The position numbers and the translations under genes were made by a program. Positions 8,266 through 17,738 of a stretch of DNA of 64,000 bases are shown here, one piece after another (position 1 is the first letter of the stretch; each line of letters begins with the position of its first letter). The stretch is from Stenotrophomonas maltophilia (GTDB taxonomy: Bacteria > Pseudomonadota > Gammaproteobacteria > Xanthomonadales > Xanthomonadaceae). The stretch spans positions 2,852,001 to 2,916,000 of the forward strand of contig NZ_CP090423.1 of the NCBI RefSeq assembly GCF_023518235.1, in the 5' to 3' direction. The notes below the pieces were generated by a model, which saw only the letters and a program-made list of their open reading frames with translations, did not search any database and was not told the DNA's origin.

Positions 8266-9786
8266 ATGCCCCGCCTCGTCCCCCTCACCGTTGTGCTGAT
8301 GGCCGCACTGGCCGGCGCACCCGCTTCGGCATCGATCACGGTGGCGCCGCAGAAGCCGTCCATCACCACCGATGCGGTGCATGTGGCCTATGCCAACCGC
8401 TGGGATGAGGCGATCCAGCAGTCGGACAGCGGCAACACGCTGGCGGCGTTGATCAGCATGGAACGGTTGATGGAAGATCCGCTGCTGGACGACTTCGACG
8501 CCGAGCGACAGGGCCGGGCTGCGCAGGCGGCCGGCTGGACCGCGATGATGCAGAAGAAGCCGGCCCTGGCACGCCGCTACCTGCAGCGCGCGCAGCAGAC
8601 CCTGCCGAACGATGCGCGGATCCTGCTCACCCGGGTATGGCTGGAACTGTCCGACAACCAGCCTGCACCGGCCACCACCTACCTGCTGCAGGCGCTGAAG
8701 CACGCCCAGGCTCCGCTGCCGATCGAGCAGCAGTCCGTCCTCTACCTGCAGTACCGCCTGCGCGACCAGCCGCAGCGGCGCATGGAACTGTTGCAGGCCT
8801 TGTTCGACAACGGCTGGAAGGGCGACGGCCTGCAACCCAGCGGTCTGTGGCTGGCACTGGCCGCGCTGCAGGCCGAGCACGGTCGCGGCGATGACATTCC
8901 TGCCACGCTGGCCCGCATCAAGGGCCCGGCCGAGATCATCCGGCTGCGCAGCGACAAGCGCTTCGACCCCTATGTCGACCACGATGACCCGCGCTTTGAT
9001 CCACGCCAGGCGGCACAGACGCACCTGGATGATCTGCGCGTGTCGGGCCTGCTCGATCGCGCACTGGATGCGCGCATGGCCGACTTCGCCAGCACGCTGC
9101 TGATGCTCGACCGCAGCGAGGAAGTGCTGGCGCTGACCGATGGCATGGCCCGCGCTGCCGCCGCAGGCCAGTCGCCATCGGCGGCCGAGGCGCAATGGGT
9201 GGCGTGGCTGCTCAACAGCCGGTCCGCCGCGCTGCGCCGGCTGGGCCGCATCGATGATGCGCTGGCCACGGCGAGGTGGGCTGCGCGCATCGGTGCACCC
9301 AGTGCCAACGGCATCGAGCACCAGTTGAATGTCGGCTTTTTCCTGATCTCGCTGGGACGCGCGCAGGAGGGGGCCGCGGCGGTCAATGACATCGCGGGGC
9401 TGACCGGTTACGGCAGGGCGGCGCAGGCGCTGGTGCAGTTCGCCGCCGCCCGCGAACGCGGCGATGCGCCAGCCACGCAGGCCGCGCGCGCGGTGATTCT
9501 GGCCCAAGGCGAAGACGCGCGCCTGTTCCAGCGCGAGATGCTGCTGGAGGAAGGCGATCTGGACGCCGCGGCTGCGCTGCTGATTGAACAGCTGCGGTCC
9601 CCGGTTGAACGTGGCCAGACACTGGCCACCCTGCAGGACATGCGCACCTACCCGTCGCTGCCCGGCGACATGAAGATCGATGCGGCGTGGCGTGCACTGA
9701 AACAACGCACCGACGTGCAGGCGGAGATCGCCCGCATCGGCCGCGTCGAGCGCTACGACCTGGTCAGCAGCGGCACCTCGCGCTGA
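8266..9786 (+). CDS. Exported TPR-rich protein of unknown function
   Basis: About 506 residues with a signal peptide (MPRLVPLTVVLMAALAGAPA, cut near ASAS). The rest is mostly helical and TPR-like, for example DEAIQQSDSGNTLAALISME, ALARRYLQRAQQTLPNDARI and RLGRIDDALATARWAARIG. It resembles the periplasmic helical scaffolds of exopolysaccharide or bacteriophage-receptor systems only in general build, so no function is proposed. An ATG at 8254 would add four residues. It starts 164 bp from the divergent NHL/LytM gene. Confidence 0.75.
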   Translation: MPRLVPLTVVLMAALAGAPASASITVAPQKPSITTDAVHVAYANRWDEAIQQSDSGNTLAALISMERLMEDPLLDDFDAERQGRAAQAAGWTAMMQKKPALARRYLQRAQQTLPNDARILLTRVWLELSDNQPAPATTYLLQALKHAQAPLPIEQQSVLYLQYRLRDQPQRRMELLQALFDNGWKGDGLQPSGLWLALAALQAEHGRGDDIPATLARIKGPAEIIRLRSDKRFDPYVDHDDPRFDPRQAAQTHLDDLRVSGLLDRALDARMADFASTLLMLDRSEEVLALTDGMARAAAAGQSPSAAEAQWVAWLLNSRSAALRRLGRIDDALATARWAARIGAPSANGIEHQLNVGFFLISLGRAQEGAAAVNDIAGLTGYGRAAQALVQFAAARERGDAPATQAARAVILAQGEDARLFQREMLLEEGDLDAAAALLIEQLRSPVERGQTLATLQDMRTYPSLPGDMKIDAAWRALKQRTDVQAEIARIGRVERYDLVSSGTSR

Positions 9787-9797
9787 TCGGCTCTGCT

Positions 9798-9857
9798 GTA
9801 GAGCCGAGCCCACGCTCGGCGGCTGTTGGCGCAAGCCGAGCATGGGCTCGGCTCTAC
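9798..9857. repeat. SMAG repeat (paired inverted units)
   Basis: GTAGAGCCGAGCCCACGCTCGGC on the left and its near mirror AGCCGAGCATGGGCTCGGCTCTAC on the right, with an 11-base spacer. This is the GTAG-headed double palindrome of Stenotrophomonas. It lies between convergent genes and may work as an RNA-stabilising or terminating hairpin. Confidence 0.85.
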
Positions 9858-9878
9858 AACACCACCCGCAGAACCCGG

Positions 9879-10655
9879 CTAGCGCGCCGGCACCTCGTTG
9901 CGGATGCCCATCGCCTCGCGGTAGCGCGCGTACAACGCCATCACCTTGTCCACGTAGGCCAGGGTCTCGGCATACGGCGGCACCCCCTTGTAGCGGGTGA
10001 CCGCGCCGATACCGGCGTTGTAGGCGGCTGCGGCCAGTGGCCGGTCACCGTTGTAGCGGCGCAGCAGCGCGCGCATGTAACGTGCACCGCCGTCGATCGA
10101 CTGTTGCGGAGAGAACGGATCGCGTACACCGAACTCCTGCGCGGTCTCGGGCATCAGCTGCATCACGCCCTGCGCGCCCTTGCTCGATACCGCCAACGCA
10201 TCGAAATTGCTTTCGGCATGCGCGATCGCACGCAGCCAGGCATCGTCGACGCCGGTGGCCTTGGCCGCCGCCTTGAACTGTTTGGCATGCTGCGCCAGCT
10301 GCGGCGCGCCGACCTTGCCCAGGCCTTCGTGGGCAGGCTCCCCCGGCGGGGTGGCGACGGTGAACTTCAGGAACACCCGCGAGCCGGGCAGGTTGCGCGT
10401 GGAATAGACCAGTGCGCCGTCCTGCTCGCGTTCGTACAGCACGCCACTGAACACCCCCATGTTGCCCCACAGGTTCGGGGTCTGGATGGCGTTGTCGTCG
10501 ATCTCCTTCGGTGTGCAGCGCGAGCCCGGTTCCGGCGCCGTCGCCAGGCTGACCGTGTTGCCCTGCACGCAGCGGTAGACGGTGCGCGCAGCGGCCAGCC
10601 CCGGCCAGAGGCTGGACAGCAGCAACAGCGCGATGGCGGCAGGGCGGGGAAACAT
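9879..10655 (-). CDS. Lytic transglycosylase (SLT domain), exported
   Basis: 258 residues with an N-terminal signal segment (ALLLLSSLWPGLAAA). The SLT domain occupies the C-terminal half: AIAHAESNFDALA carries the catalytic Glu (about residue 148), followed by SSKGAQGVMQLMPETAQEFG and AAAAYNAGIGAV, all classic motif I-III sequences. The first 110 residues contain a DUF4124-like opening (TVYRCVQGNTVSLATAPEPG). It cleaves the MurNAc-GlcNAc bond of peptidoglycan in the periplasm, forming 1,6-anhydro ends. Confidence 0.92.
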   Translation of the reverse strand: MFPRPAAIALLLLSSLWPGLAAARTVYRCVQGNTVSLATAPEPGSRCTPKEIDDNAIQTPNLWGNMGVFSGVLYEREQDGALVYSTRNLPGSRVFLKFTVATPPGEPAHEGLGKVGAPQLAQHAKQFKAAAKATGVDDAWLRAIAHAESNFDALAVSSKGAQGVMQLMPETAQEFGVRDPFSPQQSIDGGARYMRALLRRYNGDRPLAAAAYNAGIGAVTRYKGVPPYAETLAYVDKVMALYARYREAMGIRNEVPAR

Positions 10656-10754
10656 GGCGGCCGGATGGTCCGGCCGCAGCCGCTAACGCCGGGTGAATGG
10701 GGCCCAGGAAGTGCCGCCGCTGGTCGGCAACCCAACGGGATCTGACCCTTCGGC

Positions 10755-12128
10755 TTACGTCGCGTTCCTGCGCCGCACCCAATACCCCACGCTCAGCAGC
10801 ACGAACCACGCCGGGCTGGCCATCAGCGCCTGGCGCGTATCGCCCTGTAGGCTCAGCAGCACCAGCACGCCGGCGAAGAACAGCAGGCACGCCCAGCACA
10901 TGGCAACGCCGCCGGGCATCTTGAAGATCGAGGCGGCGTGCCGCTCCGGATAGCGGCGGCGATAGACCATGTAGGCCACCAGGATCAGCGACCAGACGAA
11001 GATAAACAGCACGGTGGCCAGCGTGGTCACCAGGGTGAAGGCGGTCACCAGGTTCGGAATCAGGTAGATCAACAGCGTGCCGCCCAGCAGGCACAGGCAG
11101 GAGAACAGCAGGCCGCGCGCCGGTACCGCCGCGCGCGACAACCGCGACAGCCCGCGCGGCGCGTGGCCCTCTTCGGCCAGGCCGTACAGCATGCGGCTGG
11201 TGGAGAAGATGCCGCTGTTGGCCGACGACGTCGCCGAGGTCAGCACCACGAAGTTGATCAGGCTGGCCGCAGCGGGAATGCCGGCCAGCACGAACAGCTG
11301 CACGAACGGGCTCTTGTCCGGCACCACCTGGCGCCACGGGGTGACCGCCATGATCGCGATCAGCGCCAGCACGTAGAAGATGATGATGCGCACCGGAATC
11401 GAATTGATCGCCTTGGGCAGGTTGCGCTCCGGGTCGGCGGTTTCGGCGGCGGTGGTGCCGACCAGCTCGATGCCGACGAAGGCGAACACGGCAATCTGGA
11501 AGCCGGCGAAGAAGCCCACCAGGCCCATCGGGAACATGCCGCCGTCATTCCACAGGTTCGACAGCGAGGCGATATGGCCGCTGGGCGAGGTGAAGCCCCA
11601 GGCCACCAGCCCGGCGCCGGTGATGATCAGCGCACAGATGGCCACGATCTTGATCAGCGCGAACCAGAATTCCATTTCGCCGAACAGCTTCACCGTCACC
11701 AGGTTCAGTGCCAGCAACAGCAGCACGCAGGCCAGCGCCGGTATCCATGCGTCCAGCCCGGGGAACCAGAACTGCGCGTAGGCCGCGATGGCGATCACAT
11801 CGGCAATGGCGGTGACGATCCAGCAGAACCAGTAGGTCCATCCACAGAAGAATCCGGCCCAGGGGCCGAGCAGGTCGGTGGAGAAATCGATGAAGGATTT
11901 GTACTGCAGATTCGACAGCAGCAGTTCGCCCATCGCGCGCATCACGAAGAACAGCATCGCGCCGATGATCAGGTAGACGAACACGATGGAGGGGCCGGCC
12001 AGGCTGATGGTCTTGCCCGAGCCCATGAACAGGCCGGTACCGATGGCACCGCCGATGGCGATCAGTTGCAGGTGGCGGTTGGACAGGCTGCGGCGCAGGT
12101 GCTCGGGGGGCGTTGCGGGCTCGGTCAT
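10755..12128 (-). CDS. cycA: D-serine/D-alanine/glycine:proton symporter
   Basis: APC-superfamily amino acid permease of about 457 residues and 12 membrane segments. Similarity to E. coli CycA is near identity in places: LQLIAIGGAIGTGLFMGSGK, MRAMGELLLSNLQYKSF, GWTYWFCWIVT and FVGIELVGTTAAET. It imports D-Ser, D-Ala and Gly across the inner membrane. The start at 12128 (MTEPATPPEHLRRSL) matches the short cytoplasmic N-terminus of the family. Monocistronic; divergent from the EAL protein. Confidence 0.93.
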   Translation of the reverse strand: MTEPATPPEHLRRSLSNRHLQLIAIGGAIGTGLFMGSGKTISLAGPSIVFVYLIIGAMLFFVMRAMGELLLSNLQYKSFIDFSTDLLGPWAGFFCGWTYWFCWIVTAIADVIAIAAYAQFWFPGLDAWIPALACVLLLLALNLVTVKLFGEMEFWFALIKIVAICALIITGAGLVAWGFTSPSGHIASLSNLWNDGGMFPMGLVGFFAGFQIAVFAFVGIELVGTTAAETADPERNLPKAINSIPVRIIIFYVLALIAIMAVTPWRQVVPDKSPFVQLFVLAGIPAAASLINFVVLTSATSSANSGIFSTSRMLYGLAEEGHAPRGLSRLSRAAVPARGLLFSCLCLLGGTLLIYLIPNLVTAFTLVTTLATVLFIFVWSLILVAYMVYRRRYPERHAASIFKMPGGVAMCWACLLFFAGVLVLLSLQGDTRQALMASPAWFVLLSVGYWVRRRNAT

Positions 12129-12356
12129 GGGCGTGGGAAGGGGCGGGCGAAGCGTCCGACGGTAGTCCTCCGGGGCCCGGAGCGCCAGCGCCAGACTGGC
12201 CTGTTGCGTCAAAGAGGGTCGCTTTCACCACAATGTGACCGAATACCGTATTGATCCCATTCCGCCCGGACCGGCACCGTGTTCAGATAGCCGCACCTGC
12301 CCACGGACCGGCCCGACCATGTGCCCAGCCCTGACCGCCCCGCCGGAGCCCCAGCC

Positions 12357-13973
12357 ATGAGCCGCCTGCGCGTCATCATCGGTGGCACCGCGCTGGCGCT
12401 GCTGGCCGCGGCCGTGCCCATCGCTGTGATGGCCTACGCCACCTGGGACCGTGCGGTCAGTGTCGAGCAGGAACGCCTGCGCGATATCGCCGGGCGCACC
12501 CTGCGCCGCTCGGACCTTTCCTACCAGGAAGCGCTGGCGGCGTTGAAGTCGGTCGAGGCCGGTGCCCACGTGCCGTGCAGCGCCGACCACATCCGGCGCA
12601 TGCAGACGCTGGTGATGACCACCTCGTCGATCGAGCAGATGGGGTACTTCGAAGGCGGCAAACTGCGCTGCACGTCCTGGGGGCCGTTCCTGTCCGACGT
12701 GGACCAGCCCCAGCCCGACCATGTCACCAGCGATGGCGCCGGCATCGCGGTGGACGTGCGCCCCGAAGCGAGCGGGCGCCGCCAGATGCTGGCCATCCTG
12801 TACGGCTCCTACGATGTGCTGGTCGACCCGCGCCGCTTCGTCGATGTCATCGTTGATCCGCATGTGCGCCTGGCCCTGGCCAGCCCGGATGGGCGCCTGC
12901 TGGCCCAGCAGTCCGGCGTGGACCCGACCCTGCTGCTGGCACTGCTGCGCGACCCCGGCGAAGGCTTGGACCAGAACACGCTGTACGCCACTGCGCGCAA
13001 CGAGGAATGGCTGGCGATCGCCACCACGCCCCGCACCGCACTGGCCGCCACGTTCCGCCAGCAGGCCTGGTTGTACGTCCCGCTGGGCCTGTTGCTGGCC
13101 GCCGCCGCAGTCGGCCTGGTGATCTGGCTGTCGCAGCGCCGCCTGTCGCTGCGTGGCGAGCTGGCCACGGCCATCCGCCGCCGCGAGCTGTACCTGCACT
13201 ACCAGCCGATCATCGAACTGGATACCGGCATCTGCGTCGGCGCCGAAGCACTGGTGCGCTGGCAGCGCCCCGATGGCACCCAGGTGCGGCCGGATCTGTT
13301 CATTCCGCTGGCCGAAGAGGCCGGCATGATCGCCGACGTCACCGACCTGGTGATCGAAAACGTGGTGCGCGACATGCGCGACCTGCTGGTGGCCGACCGC
13401 AGCGCGCACATCGCCATCAACCTGGCCGCCGAAGACATCAGCAGTGGCCGCGCGCTGAAGATGATCTCCAAGCACATGGCCGGCAGCGGCATCCTGCCGC
13501 AGCAGATCTGGATGGAAGCCACCGAGCGCGGCTTCCTCGACCTGGATCGTGCACGCACCATGCTGGCGGCGGCGCGGCGCGCCGGGCACAGCGTGGCCAT
13601 CGACGATTTCGGCGTGGGCTTCTCAAGCCTGCAGTACCTGGAGCAGCTGCCGCTGGACGCGCTGAAGATCGACAAGTCCTTCATCGATGCGATCGGTACC
13701 GAAAGTGCGACCAGCCCGGTCACCCCGCACATCATCGACATGGCCAAGGAGCTGGGTTTGTGGGTGGTGGCCGAAGGCGTGGAAACCGAAGCACAGCTGG
13801 CCTACCTGCACAGCCGGCATGTGGAATTCGGGCAGGGCTGGCTGTTCTCGCGGCCGCTGCCACGCGACGAGTTCGTGGCCTTCCATCACAAGCGGCAGCA
13901 GCAGTACGGCGCTGCGCGCGAGCACATGCAGAACCCGCGCAGCGTACCGATCGAGCAGGAGCCGGAGGCGTAG
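12357..13973 (+). CDS. CSS-motif EAL-domain cyclic-di-GMP phosphodiesterase
   Basis: About 538 residues. A first membrane segment (VIIGGTALALLAAAVPIAVM) and a second (LYVPLGLLLAAAAVGLVIWL) bracket a periplasmic CSS domain with the conserved cysteines in HVPCSADHIRRM and LRCTSWGPF. The EAL domain follows: EALVRWQ, INLAAEDI, ATERGFLD, IDDFGVGFSSL, LKIDKSFI and VAEGVETE, so the metal- and substrate-binding residues look complete. CSS-EAL proteins hydrolyse c-di-GMP under control of periplasmic disulfide state. Its TAG stop is part of a GTAG repeat head. Confidence 0.93.
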   Translation: MSRLRVIIGGTALALLAAAVPIAVMAYATWDRAVSVEQERLRDIAGRTLRRSDLSYQEALAALKSVEAGAHVPCSADHIRRMQTLVMTTSSIEQMGYFEGGKLRCTSWGPFLSDVDQPQPDHVTSDGAGIAVDVRPEASGRRQMLAILYGSYDVLVDPRRFVDVIVDPHVRLALASPDGRLLAQQSGVDPTLLLALLRDPGEGLDQNTLYATARNEEWLAIATTPRTALAATFRQQAWLYVPLGLLLAAAAVGLVIWLSQRRLSLRGELATAIRRRELYLHYQPIIELDTGICVGAEALVRWQRPDGTQVRPDLFIPLAEEAGMIADVTDLVIENVVRDMRDLLVADRSAHIAINLAAEDISSGRALKMISKHMAGSGILPQQIWMEATERGFLDLDRARTMLAAARRAGHSVAIDDFGVGFSSLQYLEQLPLDALKIDKSFIDAIGTESATSPVTPHIIDMAKELGLWVVAEGVETEAQLAYLHSRHVEFGQGWLFSRPLPRDEFVAFHHKRQQQYGAAREHMQNPRSVPIEQEPEA

Positions 13974-13996
13974 CGCCGCGCCCACGCTCGGCTGCG
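13970..13996. repeat. SMAG repeat half-unit supplying a stop codon
   Basis: GTAGCGCCGCGCCCACGCTCGGC: a GTAG-headed half palindrome with an imperfect stem. Bases 13971-13973 of the head are the TAG stop of the EAL gene. Confidence 0.6.
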
Positions 13997-14010
13997 GGCG
14001 CGATCATCCT

Positions 14011-15195
14011 CTACAACCACGCCTTCGGCCGCGCCAGCAGCCAACCTGCACTGACCACCAGCAGCAGCAACGGCAACCACCCCAGCACGCCGGCACCGCC
14101 GGCCTGCAGCAGCACGCCACCGGCCACACCGCCGGCGGCGATGGCCAGGTTCCAGCCCGTCACCAGCATCGACTGCGCCAGATCGGCCGCCGCCCCGGCG
14201 CGGCGCGCCAGCGCGGTCTGGAACAGCGTCGGCACCGCACCGAACGCCACCCCCCACACAATCGTGGCCGGCAGCAGCACGCCCGGTGCACCCGGCCACA
14301 GCAACAGCGCCAGCACCGGCAACAGGAAGCCCACCACCGCCGCCCAGACCAGCCGGCGCAGGTGACGATCCACGCCCCAGCCGGCAATGCCGATGCCGAC
14401 GATCGCCGCCACGCCGAACGCCAGCAGCAGCCGGTCCAGCCACGCACCGGCGCCGGCGTCCACGGCCAATGGCTCGATGTAGGTGTAGAGCACGTTGTGC
14501 GCCAGCACGTACAACGCCATCACGGCCAGCGCGCTGCGTACCCCCGGCATGCGCCACACCGTGCCCAGCGATGTGCGCTGCCCGGCCCCGGCAGCGGGCA
14601 GCGCCGGCAACGCCCAGCGCGCGTAGGCCAGCAATCCGATACCCAGCACGCTCATCAGCGCGAACGCCCAGCGCCAGCCGACCTGCTGGCCGAGCAGCGT
14701 GCCTGCCGGAACGCCCAGCGACAGTGCCAGCGGTGAACCCACCATCGCCACCGCGATCGCCCGGCCCTGCAACGACGGCACCACCATGCGCGCGGCGTAC
14801 CCGGCCACCAGCGACCACAGCAGGCCACCGCAGACGCCAGCCAGGAAGCGTGCCGCCAGGATCAGCGGATAGCTGCTGCTCATCGCCGTCAGCGTGTTGA
14901 CCACCACGAAGCCGGCGATCGCCGCCAACAGCAGCGGCCGTCGCGGCAGGCGCTGGGTCAGCGCGGTCATCGGCAGCGCGGCCATCACCGAGCCCAGCGC
15001 GTACACGCTGACCAGCTGCCCGACCGCCGCGTCGCTCACGCCCAGGCTGTCGCCCATCGGCCGCAGCACGCCGGCCGGCAAGGTCTCGGTCAGCAGCGTG
15101 ATGAAGCCGCCGCCGGCCAGCGCCAGCAGGCCCGCCCACGGCAGGTGCGTGGCCTCTCCGGCCGGGCTGCGCGCGTCGATCGCATGGCTACTCAT
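14011..15195 (-). CDS. MFS transporter (DHA1/AraJ-like efflux family)
   Basis: 394-residue, 12-segment permease. The first repeat includes LLALAGGGFITLLTETLPAG and SVYALGSVMAALPMTALTQR followed by LPRRPLLLAA, a DHA1-type loop 2-3 signature. These proteins export drugs, sugars or arabinose-type metabolites by proton antiport; the substrate cannot be told. Its ATG overlaps by 4 nt (ATGA) the end of the serine hydrolase gene upstream, so the two are translationally coupled, and both are divergent from a LysR regulator. Confidence 0.88.
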   Translation of the reverse strand: MSSHAIDARSPAGEATHLPWAGLLALAGGGFITLLTETLPAGVLRPMGDSLGVSDAAVGQLVSVYALGSVMAALPMTALTQRLPRRPLLLAAIAGFVVVNTLTAMSSSYPLILAARFLAGVCGGLLWSLVAGYAARMVVPSLQGRAIAVAMVGSPLALSLGVPAGTLLGQQVGWRWAFALMSVLGIGLLAYARWALPALPAAGAGQRTSLGTVWRMPGVRSALAVMALYVLAHNVLYTYIEPLAVDAGAGAWLDRLLLAFGVAAIVGIGIAGWGVDRHLRRLVWAAVVGFLLPVLALLLWPGAPGVLLPATIVWGVAFGAVPTLFQTALARRAGAAADLAQSMLVTGWNLAIAAGGVAGGVLLQAGGAGVLGWLPLLLLVVSAGWLLARPKAWL

Positions 15196-16370
15196 CGCGC
15201 AGCCTCCAGATCGGCGTACACCGCATCGCGCAGTTCATCGACAAAGGCACCGTCCATGCCCTCGTACAGGGTGTTGGTCAGCGCCACCACGCTCAGCGCC
15301 CGTGCCGGGTCAACGAACCAGCTGTGGCCATAGGCACCGCCCCAGCGCCAGGTGCCCACGCTCTGCGGCGTGCCACTGGCCGCCGCATCACGCAGGACCG
15401 CAAAGCCCAGCCCGAACCCCCAGCCGGCCGGCTCGGGCGGCCCCTGTTCTCTCACCTGCGGCGTGCCCATCTGTGCCACCAGTGCCGGCGGCAACAGCCC
15501 CGACGCCTGCACATCACGCAGTGCCTCCAGCACCGCCATCACCTCGTCGGCGGTGCCCACCAGGCCGGCGCCGGCCGACGCGAAGCGGCTGGCATCGGTG
15601 GCGCGCGCCAGGCTGTAGTCGATGCCCACGGTGCCCTCGAACGGCGCCACCACCTCGCCTTCGCGCAGGCGATGCGGTTGCGGCGCATCGCTCACATACG
15701 GCGTAGCCAGGCGGGCCGCATCACGCGTGGCGAACGCGGTGTCGCGCAGGCCCAGCGGCGCGGCCAGCAACCGCGCGAACAAGGCCTGCAAGGTCTCGCC
15801 GGTCGCCGCCTCGGCCACCGCACCGGCCACGTCCACACCCAGCGAATACAGCCACTGGCTGCCCGGTGCGAACAGCAGCGGCACCTGCGCGATGCGCTGC
15901 ACGTTGTCGGCCAGGGACAGCGGGTTGGCGTCCATGCCATCACTGACACCGGCGCGTGCATAGGGGCCATCGGCATCGGCTTCCAGGAAGCGATAGCCCA
16001 GCCCGCTGCTGTGGCTGAGCAGCTGGCGCAGGCTGATCGGCGGGGTGCTGCCGTCGGCCAGCGCCGGGCGGAACTGCGGCAGCCAGCGCTGCACCGGCGT
16101 ATCCAGGTCCAGCACGCCGTCGGCCACCAGGCGCAGCAACACGGTGGTCAGCAGCGGCTTGCTCACCGAAGCAAGCCGGAACAGCTGGTCCGCGCGCATC
16201 GGCGCGGCCGCTTCACGATCGGACAGCCCGGTGGCGCTGGCATGGCGCAGCACCCCGTGCTGGCGCACGCGCACCACCGCGCCGACCAGGCGCTGCGGGT
16301 GCACCTGCTGCAACAGGCGCTGCACCGAGGGCAGGGTCGGCGCGGCTGGAACGGAAGGAGCGGCATTCAT
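15192..16370 (-). CDS. Class C beta-lactamase-like serine hydrolase (EstB-type esterase)
   Basis: About 392 residues, no signal peptide. The catalytic Ser-x-x-Lys is in RLASVSKPL, and YSLGVDVAGAV supplies the Tyr motif in the YSL form used by EstB-type esterases rather than YAN of true beta-lactamases. The C-terminal region has GWGFGLGF and WRWGGAYGHSWFVDP, the W-G-G/H-S-W pattern of this family. Probably a cytoplasmic ester or peptide hydrolase. The start at 16370 begins similarity to the family; an upstream start adds an Arg-rich stretch. Confidence 0.88.
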   Translation of the reverse strand: MNAAPSVPAAPTLPSVQRLLQQVHPQRLVGAVVRVRQHGVLRHASATGLSDREAAAPMRADQLFRLASVSKPLLTTVLLRLVADGVLDLDTPVQRWLPQFRPALADGSTPPISLRQLLSHSSGLGYRFLEADADGPYARAGVSDGMDANPLSLADNVQRIAQVPLLFAPGSQWLYSLGVDVAGAVAEAATGETLQALFARLLAAPLGLRDTAFATRDAARLATPYVSDAPQPHRLREGEVVAPFEGTVGIDYSLARATDASRFASAGAGLVGTADEVMAVLEALRDVQASGLLPPALVAQMGTPQVREQGPPEPAGWGFGLGFAVLRDAAASGTPQSVGTWRWGGAYGHSWFVDPARALSVVALTNTLYEGMDGAFVDELRDAVYADLEAAR

Positions 16371-16439
16371 CGCGGTGATCCGTGGGGAGAGGCCCGCCAC
16401 CTTAGGCGGCCCGCCGCGTCGCAAAAAGCGGGGTACCGC

Positions 16440-16480
16440 TCCGCGCATCGTGGACCGTGTAGTCCGCAATCGGCATGATG
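16440..16480. promoter_or_regulatory. Possible LysR-type operator in the divergent intergenic region
   Basis: A dyad GGAC-CGTGTA-GTCC (16452-16465) lies between the serine hydrolase/MFS pair and the divergent LysR gene, the usual site for a LysR box. No promoter elements could be assigned with confidence in 16371-16597. Confidence 0.3.
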
Positions 16481-16597
16481 GCCGGAACTGCGGGGCCGCA
16501 ACCTCCCGCGTCCGGTCGCGCACCACAGCGTTGCGGTGGCCGTGCCGCCGGCGGCGGGCCCTTCCCCTACCCTGCCGCTTTCATTGCCCGCACGCCC

Positions 16598-17497
16598 ATG
16601 TCAGTCCTGGACAACCTCGCCAACCTGCAGACCTTCGTGCATGCCGCCGACACCCGCAGCTTCGTCGAGACCGGACGCCTGCAGGGCATCTCCGCCTCGG
16701 CCGCCGGCAAGTGCGTGGCCCGGCTCGAACACGCGCTGGGCGTGCGCTTGTTCCACCGCAGCACGCGCAGCATCACCCTCACCGCCGAAGGCCAGCTGTT
16801 CCTGGCGCGCTGCCGGCGCATCCTCGACGAGCGCGATGCCGCCCGCACCGAACTCGCACAGCCGCATGCCACGCCCAGCGGCACGCTGCGCATCAGCCTG
16901 CCGCTGGTGGGCGATCTGACCTTGCCGCTGATGGCCGAGTTCATGGCGGCGTATCCGGACATCCGGCTCGATCTGGATTTCAGCGACCGCCTGGTCGATG
17001 TCATCGAGGAAGGGTTCGATGCTGTGCTGCGCGTAGGTGAACCCAGCGACTCGCGCATGAACGCACGACGGCTGGGGGTGTTCCCGCGCCGCATCGTCGC
17101 CTCGCCGGCCTACCTGCAGCGTCGCGGCGTTCCGCGCACGCCGGCGGAGCTGATGCAGCACACGCTGCTGCATTATCGTTTTCCCAGCACCGGCAAGCTG
17201 GAGGCGTGGCCGATCCACTGGCCCGATGACGAAGTGCCGCAGGAACTGCCGGTCCACATGGTGGCCAACACCATCGAAGCGCGCGTGGCACTGGCGCTGC
17301 GTGATGTCGGTGTGGCGTTCGTGCCGGTGCATTCGGTGCGTGATGCGCTGGCCGACGGCCAGCTGGTGACCGTGCTGGAAGAACACGTGCATTCCTGCGG
17401 CACCTTCCACCTGCTGTGGCCCTCCGGCCGCCACGTGCTGCCCAAGCTGCGGGTATTCATCGATTTCGTCGGCGAACGCCTGGGCACCGTGCCGTAG
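16598..17497 (+). CDS. LysR family transcriptional regulator
   Basis: 299 residues. The winged helix-turn-helix is at the N-terminus (DNLANLQTFVHAADTRSFVE, then LFHRSTRSITLTAEG). The LysR substrate-binding domain follows, with SGTLRISLPLVGDLTLPLM and DFSDRLVDVIEEGFDAVLRVG, typical of the CrgA/DsdC-like subgroup acting on small organic ligands. It is divergent from the MFS/serine hydrolase pair, which it probably controls. Confidence 0.92.
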   Translation: MSVLDNLANLQTFVHAADTRSFVETGRLQGISASAAGKCVARLEHALGVRLFHRSTRSITLTAEGQLFLARCRRILDERDAARTELAQPHATPSGTLRISLPLVGDLTLPLMAEFMAAYPDIRLDLDFSDRLVDVIEEGFDAVLRVGEPSDSRMNARRLGVFPRRIVASPAYLQRRGVPRTPAELMQHTLLHYRFPSTGKLEAWPIHWPDDEVPQELPVHMVANTIEARVALALRDVGVAFVPVHSVRDALADGQLVTVLEEHVHSCGTFHLLWPSGRHVLPKLRVFIDFVGERLGTVP

Positions 17498-17555
17498 ATG
17501 CAGGCCATGCGCGTATGCTCCTCATGCTCGACTAATCGGAACCCAAACAAAAACC

Positions 17556-17578
17556 AGCCGAGCATGGCTCGGCTCTAC
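17556..17578. repeat. SMAG half-unit
   Basis: AGCCGAGCATGGCTCGGCT followed by CTAC; a single hairpin just upstream of the ABC-F promoter region. Confidence 0.7.
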
Positions 17579-17608
17579 AACTGCACGCAGCCATTCAGCC
17601 AACCTCGC

Positions 17609-17738
17609 TATACTGGCCCCCTCATTCCTCCCAGAGGCTCGCGACCAATGCGCCAGTGATGCCGCCGTCTTCCCAACAGACGGCCTGACTCTTCCCGCCC
17701 CTGCGCGCAGGGGAGAACCCGGCATCCCTGGAGGTCGC
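17609..17738 (+). promoter_or_regulatory. Possible promoter and attenuator leader of the ABC-F gene
   Basis: TATACT at 17609-17614 is a good -10 element. The leader of about 120 nt contains two tiny reading frames that overlap as TGATG: ATG-CGC-CAG-TGA at 17648 and a nine-codon frame at 17659-17688 (MPPSSQQTA). It also holds two hairpins, GCCGTCT/AGACGGC and CCCCTG/CAGGGG (about 17700-17715). Short peptides and competing hairpins are the usual set-up for ribosome-stalling control of antibiotic-responsive ABC-F genes. No -35 element is obvious. Confidence 0.45.
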
